From Apostichopus japonicus (Eukaryota; Echinodermata; Holothuroidea; Aspidochirotida; Stichopodidae): a DNA stretch of 64,000 nucleotides. Position 1 is the stretch's first letter. Below are more notes on the stretch, generated by a model. That model saw only the letters and a list, made by a program, of their open reading frames with translations. It ran no database searches and was not told the DNA's origin. The stretch is not shown here. The stretch spans positions 2,122,001-2,186,000 of the forward strand of contig NC_092577.1 of NCBI RefSeq assembly GCF_037975245.1, read 5' to 3'.

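Overview
The window reads as animal genomic DNA. Coding blocks are broken by GT-AG introns with polypyrimidine tracts, introns carry tRNA-derived SINEs, a hAT-like miniature transposon and minisatellites, and the encoded domains are metazoan extracellular ones (EGF-like, von Willebrand D, laminin-G-like, C8-like). A marine invertebrate deuterostome such as an echinoderm is my best guess, from the architecture and the style of the introns. No sequence feature here proves it.

Essentially the whole window is one plus-strand gene, entered and left in mid-gene. I traced 38 exons whose junction phases all agree. Together they give one uninterrupted reading frame of 36,463 nt, about 12,154 codons, with no start codon, signal peptide, transmembrane segment or final stop visible. 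The inferred product is a secreted or matrix protein of titin-like scale. I found no convincing second gene on either strand.

Layout: (1) 175-39132: about 17 tandem modules of roughly 400 residues. Each has a glycine-rich core (GAGHGG..., GGGSGGSI..., GGGGSGGRIAVY, GAAGTVY) followed by a beta-strand-rich half (YEFDEV..., GDKTGLLH, LTGV, PGNFSF) that looks like a solenoid or parallel beta-helix. Some modules are split over several short exons; others are fused into intronless exons of 4.0, 4.0 and 6.2 kb. (2) 39133-41400: an unusual Leu/Pro/Asp repeat inserted inside the last glycine module. (3) 41572-51488: about 11 super-repeats of EGF-like units. (4) 52694-54611: a small YGYTN-type beta domain. 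(5) 54901 to the end: five copies of an EGF-VWD-LamG-C8-like module, four of them in one 7.86-kb exon.

Introns hold about ten tandem-repeat arrays, two tRNA-derived SINEs (one per strand), a 364-bp hAT-like element with a perfect 8-bp target duplication, three copies of a hairpin resembling a decayed hammerhead ribozyme, a perfect 38-bp palindrome and a dead duplicate of an EGF exon. One minisatellite (52957-53740) is built from copies of an exon's own 3' end plus its splice donor.

Function is inferred only: a giant extracellular scaffold or adhesive protein, with a long glycine-rich rod, an EGF spacer and VWD/LamG modules suited to polymerisation and glycan or protein binding.
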